Part shown: positions 17,105 to 25,934 of the stretch, in pieces
Position numbering within the stretch: the stretch's first letter is position 1
Layout of the letters: each line of letters starts with the position of its first letter
Assembly: GCA_937895345.1 (NCBI GenBank)
Contig: CALAWP010000005.1
Location: forward strand, 1 to 64,000
Length of the DNA: 64,000 nucleotides
From: an uncultured Paenibacillus sp.
GTDB lineage: Bacteria; Bacillota; Bacilli; Paenibacillales; Paenibacillaceae
Reading direction: 5' to 3'
Position numbers and translations under genes: made by a program
Notes under the pieces: model-generated
Seen by the model: the letters and a program-made list of their open reading frames with translations, nothing else
Databases searched by the model: none
What the model was told of the DNA's origin: nothing

Positions 17105-18478
17105 CTAGGTCCGGTCCGGCACGAGGCGTTCCGCCAAATAATCGACGATATGCATCGCCTCCATCTTGAACGGCGGCTTATGCTTCTCGATGCCCAGCTT
17201 CATCTGCAGCAGGCAGCCCGGATTGCTGGTCAGCATATAGCGGGCGTTCGTGCGGGACGCATGCTCCATCTTGTGCTCCAACAGCTGCCCCGCCATCTCC
17301 GGCTGCGTGACATTGTAGATGCCGGCCGATCCGCAGCAGCGGTCGGCTTCCTTCATCTCGACGAAGCGCGCGCCCCGAACGGCGGACATGAGCTGCCGCG
17401 GCGCGCCCGAGCTTTTCATCACATTGCGCAAGTGGCACGAGTCCTGATACGTAATGTCGCATTCGCCGGCCGCCGCAGCTGCCGGTTCCGCGAACGCGGG
17501 CACGCGCCCCTTCTCGACGATCAGGCGGCTCACGTCGACGACCCGGTCCGCAAACCAGACGGCGTCTTCGCGAAGCCCTTCATCGGCCTCTCCATGCATC
17601 AGATGACCGTATTCCACGAGCAGCGCGCCGCAGCCGCCCGCGTTGGAGGCGATATAATCGATTCCGGCCTCCTTGAACGCGCGGATATTGGCTCGGGCCA
17701 GCTCTCTCGCCTGGTCCATCTCCCCGGAATGCGCATGCAGCGCCCCGCAGCAAACTTGCGAATTCGGAATGACAACGTCAAATCCCGCTTCCGACAGCAG
17801 CTTGACCGTATTGACGTTCGTCTCCGCGAACATGACGTCCATGATGCAGCCTCTGAACAGGGCGACCCGCGCAATCGGCTCGCCTTTGGCCGGATAATAT
17901 TCGCCCAGCCGCTCGACCACGCCTTTGGAGGACGCTTCCGGCAAAATCGCCTCCATCTCCCGCAGATGGCGGGGGAACAGCTTCATCATACCCGTCCCTC
18001 TGGCCAGCCGCTGCAAGCCGGATTTCTGGTAAAAGCGGAGCGAACCTCCGAGCGCTTTCATGGCTCCCCGTTTCGGGAACAATCCTTTGAAAGCCGCCGC
18101 CCGCAGCCCCTTCACCGGCAAACTGTGCTCCGCATGGTCCTCGATGGCGTCCCGCGCCTGCTCGATCAGCTGGCCGTATTTGACGTCGGCCGGACAGACC
18201 GGCTCGCACGCCCGGCAGCCGAGGCAATGATTCATCTGATCCTGAAACGCCTGGTCCGGATCCATCAACCCGTCGGCGACCGCCTTCATCAAGGCAATCC
18301 GGCCTCGGGGAGATTCCGGCTCCAGCCCCGTCTCCCGGAAGGTCGGACAGGCCGGCAGGCAAAATCCGCAGCGCATGCAATTCGTCAACTGGTCGTAGTC
18401 CAGCTTGTTCAACAAGCTCTGAGCCATCGGATTCGCATGCCGGATATCCGGTTTCTTGATTGCGTTCGACTCAGCCAT
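17105..18478 (-). CDS. glcF: Glycolate oxidase iron-sulfur subunit
   Basis: A 457-residue iron-sulfur electron carrier of the (S)-2-hydroxy-acid oxidase complex. Two 4Fe-4S sites are visible (CMRCGFCLPACP near residue 37 and CLGCRACEPVCP near 89), followed by two cysteine-rich CCG domains (ending near CCGALHAHSG and CCGSAGIYN). Its start overlaps the glcD stop by 8 bases, so the two are translationally linked. As in other Bacilli there is no separate GlcE subunit. Electrons probably pass to the quinone pool at the membrane. Confidence 0.92.
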   Translation of the reverse strand: MAESNAIKKPDIRHANPMAQSLLNKLDYDQLTNCMRCGFCLPACPTFRETGLEPESPRGRIALMKAVADGLMDPDQAFQDQMNHCLGCRACEPVCPADVKYGQLIEQARDAIEDHAEHSLPVKGLRAAAFKGLFPKRGAMKALGGSLRFYQKSGLQRLARGTGMMKLFPRHLREMEAILPEASSKGVVERLGEYYPAKGEPIARVALFRGCIMDVMFAETNVNTVKLLSEAGFDVVIPNSQVCCGALHAHSGEMDQARELARANIRAFKEAGIDYIASNAGGCGALLVEYGHLMHGEADEGLREDAVWFADRVVDVSRLIVEKGRVPAFAEPAAAAAGECDITYQDSCHLRNVMKSSGAPRQLMSAVRGARFVEMKEADRCCGSAGIYNVTQPEMAGQLLEHKMEHASRTNARYMLTSNPGCLLQMKLGIEKHKPPFKMEAMHIVDYLAERLVPDRT

Positions 18479-19886
18479 GTTGAAGCACCACCCTTTTTCT
18501 CGTTTGTTTGGCGAACATCTTGCCGGGATTGAGCAAGCCGTGCGGGTCGAAGGCCGCCTTAATGCCGCGCATCACCTCGATGCCGGCTTCGCCCGCTTTC
18601 CATTCCAAATACGGCGCTTTGACGAGACCTACGCCATGCTCGCCCGTAATCGTTCCCCCCAGCTCGATGGACGCTTCGAATATTTCGGCAAACGCCTCCT
18701 CCACGCGGTGAACCTCTTCCTTGTCCCGCGCATCGGTCGTCGCCGTCGGATGCAGATTGCCGTCCCCCGCGTGGCCGAACGTGGCGATCGTGACGTTGTA
18801 TTTCGCGGCGATTTCGTTAATGCGCAGCACCATGTCCGCAATGCGCGAGCGGGGAACCGTCGCATCCTCCAATATCGTCGTCGGGCGGAGCCGGGCCAGC
18901 GCCGTAAACGCGCTGCGGCGGGCGGTCAGCAGCTTTTCCGCTTCCTCGCGGCTGCCGGCCACCTCCACCCGGTCCGCGGCTTCCGATTCGCATATTTCCC
19001 TGATCCGTTCGATATCGCGTTCCACCGTCTCCGGATCGCCGTCCTGCTCGATCAGCAATATCGCCTCCATGTCGCGCGGCAGCCCCAGCTTCGCAAAGTC
19101 GTCCACGACTCTGATCGTCGGATTGTCCATAAATTCGAGCGTCGCCGGAATAATCCGGGATTCGATAATGCGGGAGACGGTTCTGGCCGCGCCGTACAAA
19201 TCCCGGTACATGGCCAGCATCGTTTTTTTCGCTTTCGGCGGAGGGATCAGCTTCAAGATCGCTTCGGTTACGATGCCCAGCGTGCCTTCCGAGCCGACCA
19301 GCAGCTTGGTCAGATCATAGCCCGCCACGTCTTTCATCAGCTTGCCGCCCGTGCGGAGGATGCGCCCGTCCGCCAGCACGGCTTCCAGCCCGATGACGTA
19401 ATCTTTGGTCGTGCCGTATTTCAGTCCGCGCAGCCCTCCCGAGCATTCCGCAATGTTGCCGCCGATCGTGCTGATGCGCATGCTGCTCGGGTCCGGGGGA
19501 TAAAAGAGGCCGAGCGACTCGACATGGGCAATCAGATCCGCCGTGATGAGCCCCGGCTGCACCGTCACCGTCAAGTTTTCCAAATCGGTGTCCAGGATGC
19601 GGTTCATCCGGTGCATGACCATGACGATCCCGCCTTGAACGGGAACCGTCCCTCCGCACAGATTAGAGCCGGACCCCCGGCTGACGACGGGAATGCGGTT
19701 CTCGTGCAGCACCTTCATAATGTCGGAAACTTCCTGTGTCGACGACGGGTAAATGACGCCGTCCGGCAGCGACTGCAGCATCGGCGTGCCGTCGTAAGAA
19801 TGCGCCACGAGCGCTTCCTTGTCGTCCCTGTAATGGGCTTCGCCCACGATCGCCCGCAGCTTTGCGGCCGTTTCTGGTGTGATCAT
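18471..19886 (-). CDS. glcD: Glycolate oxidase FAD subunit
   Basis: FAD-linked oxidoreductase of 471 residues that oxidises glycolate (or D-lactate) to the 2-oxo acid. The PCMH-type FAD domain holds VSRGSGSNLCGGTVPVQGG and DPSSMRISTIGGNIAECSGG; the C-terminal oxidase domain holds TFGHAGDGNLHP, and GGTITGEHGVGLVKAPYL near the end. ATG 19886 was chosen for GGGAGG seven bases upstream; the track start would add 17 residues lacking a ribosome site. Operon with glcF and divergent from a GntR regulator with a 13-bp dyad between them. Confidence 0.92.
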   Translation of the reverse strand: MITPETAAKLRAIVGEAHYRDDKEALVAHSYDGTPMLQSLPDGVIYPSSTQEVSDIMKVLHENRIPVVSRGSGSNLCGGTVPVQGGIVMVMHRMNRILDTDLENLTVTVQPGLITADLIAHVESLGLFYPPDPSSMRISTIGGNIAECSGGLRGLKYGTTKDYVIGLEAVLADGRILRTGGKLMKDVAGYDLTKLLVGSEGTLGIVTEAILKLIPPPKAKKTMLAMYRDLYGAARTVSRIIESRIIPATLEFMDNPTIRVVDDFAKLGLPRDMEAILLIEQDGDPETVERDIERIREICESEAADRVEVAGSREEAEKLLTARRSAFTALARLRPTTILEDATVPRSRIADMVLRINEIAAKYNVTIATFGHAGDGNLHPTATTDARDKEEVHRVEEAFAEIFEASIELGGTITGEHGVGLVKAPYLEWKAGEAGIEVMRGIKAAFDPHGLLNPGKMFAKQTRKRVVLQHG

Positions 19887-19947
19887 GTTGTGCCTCCCGA
19901 ATTTAAAATGATAGTCTTGCGCACTTTTGCATTGCATTATAGATCAG

Positions 19948-19960
19948 GTCATCTGATGAC
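19948..19960. promoter_or_regulatory. Candidate GntR operator at glcDF
   Basis: GTCATCTGATGAC is a perfect 6-1-6 inverted repeat 61 bases upstream of glcD and 67 upstream of the divergent gntR gene. FadR-subfamily GntR proteins often bind dyads with GTC/GAC-like half sites, so this is a reasonable operator for control of glcDF by the neighbouring regulator. Confidence 0.5.
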
Positions 19961-20027
19961 TTTTCTTTGATTATAGCTTATGCTTAAATTTATGTATAGA
20001 CTAAGATGACAAAGCGGAGGAAGCGGC

Positions 20028-20744
20028 GTGCGCAACGAAAAGGTGGAAACGGAAAAAGGGCATGAAATCGTCGGCAGGCTGCTGCTCGAGCGGATCCGCT
20101 CGGGAGAGCTGAAGCCGGGCCAGAAGCTGCCTTCGGTCGTTCAGCTGTCGGAATCGTTCGGGGTCGGACGCTCCACGATGCGGGAGGCGTTAAGCGCGCT
20201 GAAAGCGATGGGCTGGCTCGATATTCGCCATGGCGGAGGAACGTTCGTCAAGCGCGAGCTGCCAAGCGACAAACCGCGGGGCGCGGCCGATTTGTTTCGG
20301 GAGGCGGAATCGGTTCGCGAGCTGCTGGAGGTCCGCAAGGTCATTGAGACCGGAACGGCCTCCCTGGCGGCGATGCGCCGCTCCGGCGAGCAGCTGGTTC
20401 GGCTGGAATCGATTCTTGCCCGCATGGAGCGGGCGCTGGAAGAAGACGATACGTCGAGCGGGGAACGGGCGGACGTCGATTTTCACGTGTCGCTGGCTTC
20501 GGCGTCGGGCAACTCGCTGCTCATCCAGCTTATGGATCAGTTGACGCAGCGCATGTCCGAAACGATCGGGCAGACGAGGGAGTTGTGGTTTTATCAGGAA
20601 CGGTCGACCGCGGCGCGACTCCTCGACGAGCACCGGGCGATCTTCGAAGCGGTCCGGGACCGGGAAGCGGACCGGGCGGCCGCCCTCATGAACGAGCATT
20701 TGAACAAGGTCGGCAAAGTGCTGAACGGCGCTTCGCCGGCTTGA
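20028..20744 (+). CDS. GntR/FadR-family regulator, probable glycolate or lactate sensor
   Basis: A 238-residue regulator. The N-terminal winged helix carries PGQKLPSVVQLSESFGVGRS and GGGTFVKREL; the C-terminal FCD domain (about residues 85-230) includes the metal-binding histidines in DVDFHVSLASASG and LLDEHRAIFEAV. Start is GTG 20028 behind CGGAGGAAG. Divergent from glcDF, it is most simply read as the LldR/GlcC-type repressor or activator of that operon, responding to a 2-hydroxy acid (inference). Confidence 0.88.
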   Translation: MRNEKVETEKGHEIVGRLLLERIRSGELKPGQKLPSVVQLSESFGVGRSTMREALSALKAMGWLDIRHGGGTFVKRELPSDKPRGAADLFREAESVRELLEVRKVIETGTASLAAMRRSGEQLVRLESILARMERALEEDDTSSGERADVDFHVSLASASGNSLLIQLMDQLTQRMSETIGQTRELWFYQERSTAARLLDEHRAIFEAVRDREADRAAALMNEHLNKVGKVLNGASPA

Positions 20745-20753
20745 AGACTAAAG

Positions 20754-20794
20754 AAAGGGCGGTTCCGGCTATCGGTTAGCCGGAACCGCCCTTT
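20754..20794. terminator. Bidirectional terminator between gntR and VOC genes
   Basis: An 18-base-pair perfect stem (AAAGGGCGGTTCCGGCTA with its complement at 20777-20794) around a 5-base loop, with flanking A and T runs. It can end transcripts from both converging genes. Confidence 0.85.
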
Positions 20795-20857
20795 GGCAAC
20801 AGGCGAGTTAAGCGCAGACATCGCCCTTTGCCTTGCAAAGCGATTCAGCCGGATTCG

Positions 20858-21271
20858 TCATTGCTCAATGTGGTTCGGCTCCATAAACAGCACTTCCCAA
20901 ATATGCCCGTCCGGATCCTGGAAGCTGCGGCTGTACATAAAGCCGTGGTCCTGCGGGTCGTTAGCCGGAGAGCCTCCCGACGCCAGCGCTTTGTCGGCGA
21001 TTTCGTCGACTTGTCCTCGGCTGTCCGCGGACAGGGCGATGAGCACTTCCGTCGTACGCGACGCGTCCGCGATTTCTTTGCGGATGAACGTCCGGAAGTA
21101 GTCCTCGACCAGCAGCATCGCGAATATGTTCGGCCCGATTAATAGGCAGGCAGCGTTGTCGTCCGTAAATTGCGGATTGAATTCAAAGCCTAACGCCGCA
21201 AAAAATTGCTTCGTTCTGTTCAAATCTTTGACCGGCAAATTGACAAAAATATTGCTCGCTTGCAGTGCCAT
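20858..21271 (-). CDS. VOC (glyoxalase/bleomycin-resistance fold) protein
   Basis: A 137-residue single-domain member of the vicinal oxygen chelate superfamily, with paired beta-alpha-beta modules: IFVNLPVKDLNRTKQFFAALGFEFN at the N-terminus and SRSFQDPDGHIWEVLFMEP at the C-terminus. The His and Glu of the second motif are typical metal ligands. The family covers dioxygenases, lyases and antibiotic-binding proteins, so a function cannot be assigned. Single gene. Confidence 0.82.
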   Translation of the reverse strand: MALQASNIFVNLPVKDLNRTKQFFAALGFEFNPQFTDDNAACLLIGPNIFAMLLVEDYFRTFIRKEIADASRTTEVLIALSADSRGQVDEIADKALASGGSPANDPQDHGFMYSRSFQDPDGHIWEVLFMEPNHIEQ

Positions 21272-21339
21272 CGTTATTCACCTCGTCTAATAGTCGTCCT
21301 TCGACAACTACTATACTCGAAACGCAGGCCTCTCATTTC

Positions 21340-22578
21340 TTACGGATTGCTCACTTCGGCCGCCTTGGCCGCACGCTTGTCCGAATGCTGCGCCGACATT
21401 CGTCCCATCCATGCAGAACCGGCGAGCAAGATAAGAAACAAAACCATAAATCCGGCAGAAAAACGGTACATTTGCGCATAATCGGTCGCCGCCGAAATGA
21501 GACCGAGCAGGACGGCGCCCGCGGCGATTCCGATATCAGTCGAGTTGTAAAACATGCCGTTGGCCGCGCCGTAGCCCTCCGGACCGGACGCCCTCAGCAT
21601 CCATGCCTGAAGCGTAGGCTGGATGGCGCCGAAGCCGAGTCCGTACAGCAAAGCGGATACGATCAGCGATCCGATCGTCGACGTATAGGACAGCACGATC
21701 ATGCTGGCCGCGACCGACAGAGCCGCAGGCACGAGCACGGCTGCGGGACCACGGCGGTCGAACAGCTTGCCCGCGGCCGGTCTGACCAGCAGGATCGTCA
21801 CGACATTAAACAGGAAAAACAAACCGATCTGGGTCAGGCCGACAAAATCGCCGAACAAGGCAATAAAGCTGAGCAGCCCGCTGTAGGTGACGGAGAGCAG
21901 CATATTCAACGCCGCCGGCAGCAGCAGCTTGCGTTGAAATGCGGGCCGTTTGCCGTCATGGCGGGGCGTCGATGCCGGACGAGCCGGCTTTGGAGAAGCG
22001 CCGGCCGCACGGCCGGACAGCAGCATCGGAAACATCAGCAGAATGGCCGCCGTGCCCGCCGCCGTCAAAGCGCCGAAGCCGAAGCCGCTCATGACGTTCA
22101 TGCCGATCATCGGCCCGATCGACATCGCCAGGCTGGAGGCCAGCCCGTAATACCCGATGCCTTCCCCCATGCGGCGGGGAGGGATCATCGCGGATACGAC
22201 GGTCGGCAGGATGGTGCTGGCCATGCCGAAGCCGATGCCGTATGCGATGCGCATGATCAGCAGCGTGTCGAGCGAATCGGCCAGCGAATAGATGGAGGTC
22301 GACACGGCCGTCAAGACAAGTCCCGCCGCCAGCAGCGGGCCGCGGGGCAGCCTTGTCAGCAGCGCGGCCGTCATAAAGCGCGCCGCAACGGCGGAAAGGG
22401 CAAATACGCTCGTGACGAGGCTGACCCCGAAATCGCCGACGTGCATGTCGTTTTTAATATAAGTGGATAGAGAAGACAGCAGCATTTGCAAATTCAGAAA
22501 CAGCAGCAAAGAGCATATCGTGAGCGAAATAAACGCCCCGGTCCATAATCGTTCTTCTGACTGTACTTGTTGCGTCAC
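21340..22578 (-). CDS. MFS efflux transporter, partner of MarR
   Basis: A 412-residue twelve-helix major facilitator. The drug-efflux motif A is recognisable near residues 50-90 and the second half repeats it as GKLFDRRGPAAV. GTG 22578 was chosen because AAAAAAGGAGC lies upstream; the longer frame would overlap the marR gene. It follows marR by 19 bases, so the pair forms one transcript in which MarR probably represses an efflux pump. The substrate is unknown. Confidence 0.85.
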   Translation of the reverse strand: MTQQVQSEERLWTGAFISLTICSLLLFLNLQMLLSSLSTYIKNDMHVGDFGVSLVTSVFALSAVAARFMTAALLTRLPRGPLLAAGLVLTAVSTSIYSLADSLDTLLIMRIAYGIGFGMASTILPTVVSAMIPPRRMGEGIGYYGLASSLAMSIGPMIGMNVMSGFGFGALTAAGTAAILLMFPMLLSGRAAGASPKPARPASTPRHDGKRPAFQRKLLLPAALNMLLSVTYSGLLSFIALFGDFVGLTQIGLFFLFNVVTILLVRPAAGKLFDRRGPAAVLVPAALSVAASMIVLSYTSTIGSLIVSALLYGLGFGAIQPTLQAWMLRASGPEGYGAANGMFYNSTDIGIAAGAVLLGLISAATDYAQMYRFSAGFMVLFLILLAGSAWMGRMSAQHSDKRAAKAAEVSNP

Positions 22579-22597
22579 GGGAAGTTTCGCTCCTTTT

Positions 22598-23044
22598 TTA
22601 TTCGAGTTCCAATCGTTCGGTTGCATAGTTGTTGATGCGCTGCAGCAAGGCGATCATCAGGTTGTATTGCTCCTCGGTCAACAGCCGCTTCACTTCCTCG
22701 GTCAAGCCTTCCTCGACGGGGATCGTCTCGCGAATGGTCGCACGGCCCCGCTCGGTGCAATAAACCAGATACGACCGGCGGTCTTGCACGCCCGCTTCTT
22801 TATAGATCAACCCCTTGCTTTCCAAATGGTCCAAAATGCGCGTCGTCGCCGGTTTGTCCTTGTACGTCTTGTCCGCAATTTCCTTCTGGATCATGCCGGG
22901 CGAACGGTCGATATGGTACAGCACGGACCACTGTTCCGGCGTTATATCGTAAGCTTTCAGCCGGAGCTGCAGCAATGCCGCCATTTTGCGGTAGGTCACC
23001 CCCATCAAAAAGCCAAGCGACATCCCTTCCAGCGGTTCTTTCAT
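22598..23044 (-). CDS. MarR-family transcriptional regulator
   Basis: A 148-residue winged-helix dimer. The helix-turn-helix and wing lie in ITPEQWSVLYHID, IQKEIADKTYKDKPATTRIL and the wing DRRSYLVYCTERG, all typical of MarR. First gene of a two-gene unit with an MFS exporter. A wide inverted repeat (23084-23118) lies upstream of its start and is a candidate autoregulatory site. Confidence 0.88.
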   Translation of the reverse strand: MKEPLEGMSLGFLMGVTYRKMAALLQLRLKAYDITPEQWSVLYHIDRSPGMIQKEIADKTYKDKPATTRILDHLESKGLIYKEAGVQDRRSYLVYCTERGRATIRETIPVEEGLTEEVKRLLTEEQYNLMIALLQRINNYATERLELE

Positions 23045-23083
23045 CGGTACACGTCCTTTCGTGATTCATGATTGTCGAAGCAT

Positions 23084-23118
23084 TTAGTTGCTTATGCAAT
23101 TATATATCAGACAACTAA
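23084..23118. promoter_or_regulatory. Inverted repeat upstream of marR
   Basis: TTAGTTG at 23084-23090 and CAACTAA at 23112-23118 form a perfect 7-base dyad separated by 21 AT-rich bases, 40 bases before the marR start. Half sites two helical turns or more apart could bind two dimers; MarR autoregulation is the likely role. Confidence 0.4.
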
Positions 23119-23222
23119 TAGGCGCAACCAACATTTCCGGACATGCAAACGGCTCCCGCCGGCGGAACCATCTTCCGCCATGACAAGAGCCGTCAGCTTA
23201 GTGGATTTCATAGTGCGCCGCT

Positions 23223-24623
23223 TCAGGACGCCGCGCGTTTCGGCTCCATCCGTCCGGCCGGACGAAACCGCAATCCGTACAACAAAAGAATGCATACATG
23301 CAGCAGGGCCAATACGAAATAGATGTTGCTGAACGTTCCGCTTTCCGGATGGCCGTGCAGCGGATTCCACGACGACGCAGCCGGCAGCTCCGCCGCGAGC
23401 CCGTAAATGCCGGCCGCCATGCCGTGGGTCATAAAGTTGAACATGGAGAACATGCCCATGCCGACGCCCGCCTGTTCCTTCGGCAGGGTGGACGATATCG
23501 TGTTCGAAAGGGCGATAAGCATAAACGATTGGCCCATATTGCCAAATACGAGAAATAACGCAATGAGCCACGGCGAAGCGGCCGCGAACGTCGACATCAG
23601 CGCAAAACAAACAATGAGGGAACTGCCGGCGACAGCGTATAAATGCAAATTCCCTTTCCGGTCGGCCAGCTTGCCGGCTTTGCGGCCCAGCAGCGCGGAT
23701 GCGGCCGCCGCAGGCACCATCACGAAGCCGATCCAGTGCGAAGGCAGCTCCTGCACGCGAGACAGCAATACGGGAGTCAGAAAATAGAGCGATACCCCGA
23801 TCCCGTTCACCATGACCGCGATGGCAATGCCGGCCGTGTAGCGTCCGTTGCGGAACAACTCGGGCCGGACGAACGGCTCGGAAGCCGCATGAATGCGGAT
23901 CGCGAACAGCGCCCCGAAGGCTAAGCCGGCGGCGGCCAATATCCAGGACTTCTCCGTGACGCCGGTCAGCACAAGCCCGGCCGCCGCTGCCAGCAGCAAG
24001 CCGCCCGCCCAGTCGAATTTCGGCTTGGCCGCCGGATCGGGCTCGTCGATCAGATGTTTGCGATACATCGGCAGCGTAATCAAAATGAGAACCGGCACGG
24101 CGAACAGCCATCTCCAGTGCGCAAAGCTGACCAGCGCGGCGGATACGACCGGACCGAGCGCGCCTCCCAGCGCCAGCCCGACCGCCGCCATGCCGAGGGC
24201 CGCTCCCCGGCGCCCGGCGTCGAAATAGCGGATCGGAATCAGCATCGCGACGGCCGGGATGGCCGCGGCTCCCGCCGACTGCAGGCAGCGGGCGGCAAGC
24301 GCCATCCAGAACGTCTGCGAGACAAGGCCGAATACCGATCCGGCCGCAAACAGCAGCAAGCCGAACGTAATGACATTTTTCAGCTTGAACCGGTCGGCCA
24401 GCTTCCCGTACGTAACCGTGCCTACGGCGTAGATTAGCGAATAAGCCGACGAGATCCAGCTTACCTGTGCCAAACTGAGACCAAACTCCTCGCTCATGTC
24501 CGGCAGCACGATATTAAACATCATGGCGCTCATCGAAGACAACATTAACGTAAACAGCAACGCTTTAAGCAGCTTCTGCCCCGCCGCTTCCCTTGCATCG
24601 CCGTGACTGACGTTTTGACTCAT
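23223..24623 (-). CDS. MFS drug transporter, TetL/TetK-like 14-helix type
   Basis: A 466-residue proton-antiport exporter with about 14 predicted helices. Motif A reads YGKLADRFKLKNVI, and motif C-like GGALGPVVSAALV follows. The overall pattern is that of the Tet(K)/Tet(L)-related DHA2 exporters, but this does not prove tetracycline transport. ATG 24623 follows GTGGGGAG; the track start adds five residues. Upstream lies a dyad of the same form as that in the tetR promoter, so the adjacent TetR probably represses it. Confidence 0.85.
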   Translation of the reverse strand: MSQNVSHGDAREAAGQKLLKALLFTLMLSSMSAMMFNIVLPDMSEEFGLSLAQVSWISSAYSLIYAVGTVTYGKLADRFKLKNVITFGLLLFAAGSVFGLVSQTFWMALAARCLQSAGAAAIPAVAMLIPIRYFDAGRRGAALGMAAVGLALGGALGPVVSAALVSFAHWRWLFAVPVLILITLPMYRKHLIDEPDPAAKPKFDWAGGLLLAAAAGLVLTGVTEKSWILAAAGLAFGALFAIRIHAASEPFVRPELFRNGRYTAGIAIAVMVNGIGVSLYFLTPVLLSRVQELPSHWIGFVMVPAAAASALLGRKAGKLADRKGNLHLYAVAGSSLIVCFALMSTFAAASPWLIALFLVFGNMGQSFMLIALSNTISSTLPKEQAGVGMGMFSMFNFMTHGMAAGIYGLAAELPAASSWNPLHGHPESGTFSNIYFVLALLHVCILLLYGLRFRPAGRMEPKRAAS

Positions 24624-24648
24624 AACATCGCTCCCCACCCGTTATTTT

Positions 24649-24664
24649 GTAAGCATGTACTTAC
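24649..24664. promoter_or_regulatory. TetR-type operator at the MFS gene
   Basis: GTAAGCATGTACTTAC: perfect dyad with arms GTAAG/CTTAC and a 6-base centre, 25 bases before the MFS start codon. It has the same 5-6-5 geometry as GCAAG-N6-CTTGC at the tetR promoter. Confidence 0.7.
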
Positions 24665-25000
24665 TTGCATATAGATTAAAAAAAATCTTTTTCTCCATCT
24701 CTCGATACGCTGCCGATCTCTTCCCGAGCATACGGATGCCTCATGCCGTTTTCGCACGGTTAAGCAGTTCGGAGCTTCCTATCGGTCGAAGAAAGTGTGT
24801 CGATTCATCGAGCGGCGAAGTCATCCACCATTAGAAGAAACTTCGTAAAAAGTGTTTTACAAAGGGCTGTTCTGCAGCGTTGATATAAACGACTTTTCGT
24901 TCATAACCGTGGTATCGAGCGTGACAGTTCGTTTAAATTCGGCGCGTTACCGATCTTTCAAGCAACCATGCGGCCGCCTCTTCGCCAATGAGTGCAGCCG
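24665..25000. other. Gap between tetR and the MFS gene
   Basis: 336 bases after the tetR stop. Besides a run of A (24678-24685) near the operator I see no convincing coding frame, hairpin with T-tract or repeat. A 65-codon plus-strand frame (24852-25049) has no ribosome site and overlaps tetR; I do not accept it. Confidence 0.5.
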
Positions 25001-25702
25001 TTACGGCGACACGCCTCTTATGAACGTAGCCACGCTTTCCCGAATGTAGTCATCCAGTCTGGAGCTGTCCAGGATCGGCTCGTGACCGCCATGGAGTAGG
25101 CTCATAAACGCTCCATGGTTCATCCACATAAACGTGAGAGCCTGCAGCTCCGAGTTTGTTCGAATCATTTTGCCTTCCGCCTGCATCCTGTCGAAATATT
25201 CGGTCAGAAGCTCTTTCAGCACGCGGGGATGTTTGTTGGCCTTCTCCTGAAACTGTTTCATGACTTGCATTTCTTTTTGTGCGATAAGAAAAATTTTCCG
25301 GTTGCGGTTCATCAATTCATGATACTTTCTCGCTAACATCGGCAAGTCGGTCTGCAAATCCCCTGCAATATGCTCCTGGAAAAGCTTCGTCATCTCTTCG
25401 GCGTAGTGATAGCGGTGGAACGCCTGCTCCAGCAGCTGCTGCTTGCTGCCGAAATGACGGAACAACGTCACTTCGTTAACGCCTGCTTCGGCCGCGATTT
25501 CTTTGGTCGATACGGCATGGTAGCCTCGCTCGGATACGAGATCGATCACCGCCTTCATCAGCTTTTCGGCGCTGCTCCGCTTCCCGGACGGCTTGCGGCC
25601 TCCGGTTTCCGGCTTCCGGCCGGCAGCTTCGCCCGGCCGCGCCGCTTTTCCGTTCATGGCGCTCCCTGTATCGCCGCCTTCAATGTTCATCGGAACGGCC
25701 AT
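25001..25702 (-). CDS. TetR/AcrR-family repressor
   Basis: A 233-residue repressor. An unusually long basic, glycine-rich N-terminal tail (about 40 residues) precedes the helix-turn-helix VSTKEIAAEAGVNEVTLFRHF; the C-terminal ligand domain is all-helical. The first ATG sits only two bases behind AGGAGGGG, so an ATG four codons later (25690) may be used. Its promoter (TTGCCA, 17 bases, TATAAT; 25755-25783) is followed at once by a 16-bp dyad, indicating autorepression, and a dyad of the same form marks the downstream MFS gene. Confidence 0.88.
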   Translation of the reverse strand: MAVPMNIEGGDTGSAMNGKAARPGEAAGRKPETGGRKPSGKRSSAEKLMKAVIDLVSERGYHAVSTKEIAAEAGVNEVTLFRHFGSKQQLLEQAFHRYHYAEEMTKLFQEHIAGDLQTDLPMLARKYHELMNRNRKIFLIAQKEMQVMKQFQEKANKHPRVLKELLTEYFDRMQAEGKMIRTNSELQALTFMWMNHGAFMSLLHGGHEPILDSSRLDDYIRESVATFIRGVSP

Positions 25703-25734
25703 CCCCTCCTTTCAAAGATTGTGTGCAAGTGGTT

Positions 25735-25783
25735 GCTTGCATTTATTATAATGCGACTTCCATCCGTTGGCAAGAATAAAGTT
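25735..25783 (-). promoter_or_regulatory. tetR promoter with operator
   Basis: On the minus strand TTGCCA (25783-25778), a 17-base spacer and TATAAT (25760-25755) form a near-consensus sigma-A promoter. The dyad GCAAGTGGTTGCTTGC at 25735-25750 covers the expected start of transcription, the classical place for repression. Confidence 0.75.
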
Positions 25784-25885
25784 CCAGCACCTCGTTGCCG
25801 TCCTTTTTGCTGCAACAGCAGTTGTTCACGCCATGCGCCCGCTTTCTAGGACTTGGATCTTACCCGGCTCCTTGCCCGATGAGGA

Positions 25886-25911
25886 GGAAAGGGCCGGCGA
25901 TGGCCCTTTCC
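25886..25911 (-). terminator. Terminator-like hairpin after leuA
   Basis: GGAAAGGGCC and GGCCCTTTCC form a perfect 10-base-pair stem with a 6-base loop, 24 bases beyond the leuA stop. The tail (TCCTC) is only weakly T-rich. Confidence 0.5.
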
Positions 25912-25934
25912 TTTCACGGTTGCCCCATATTCGA

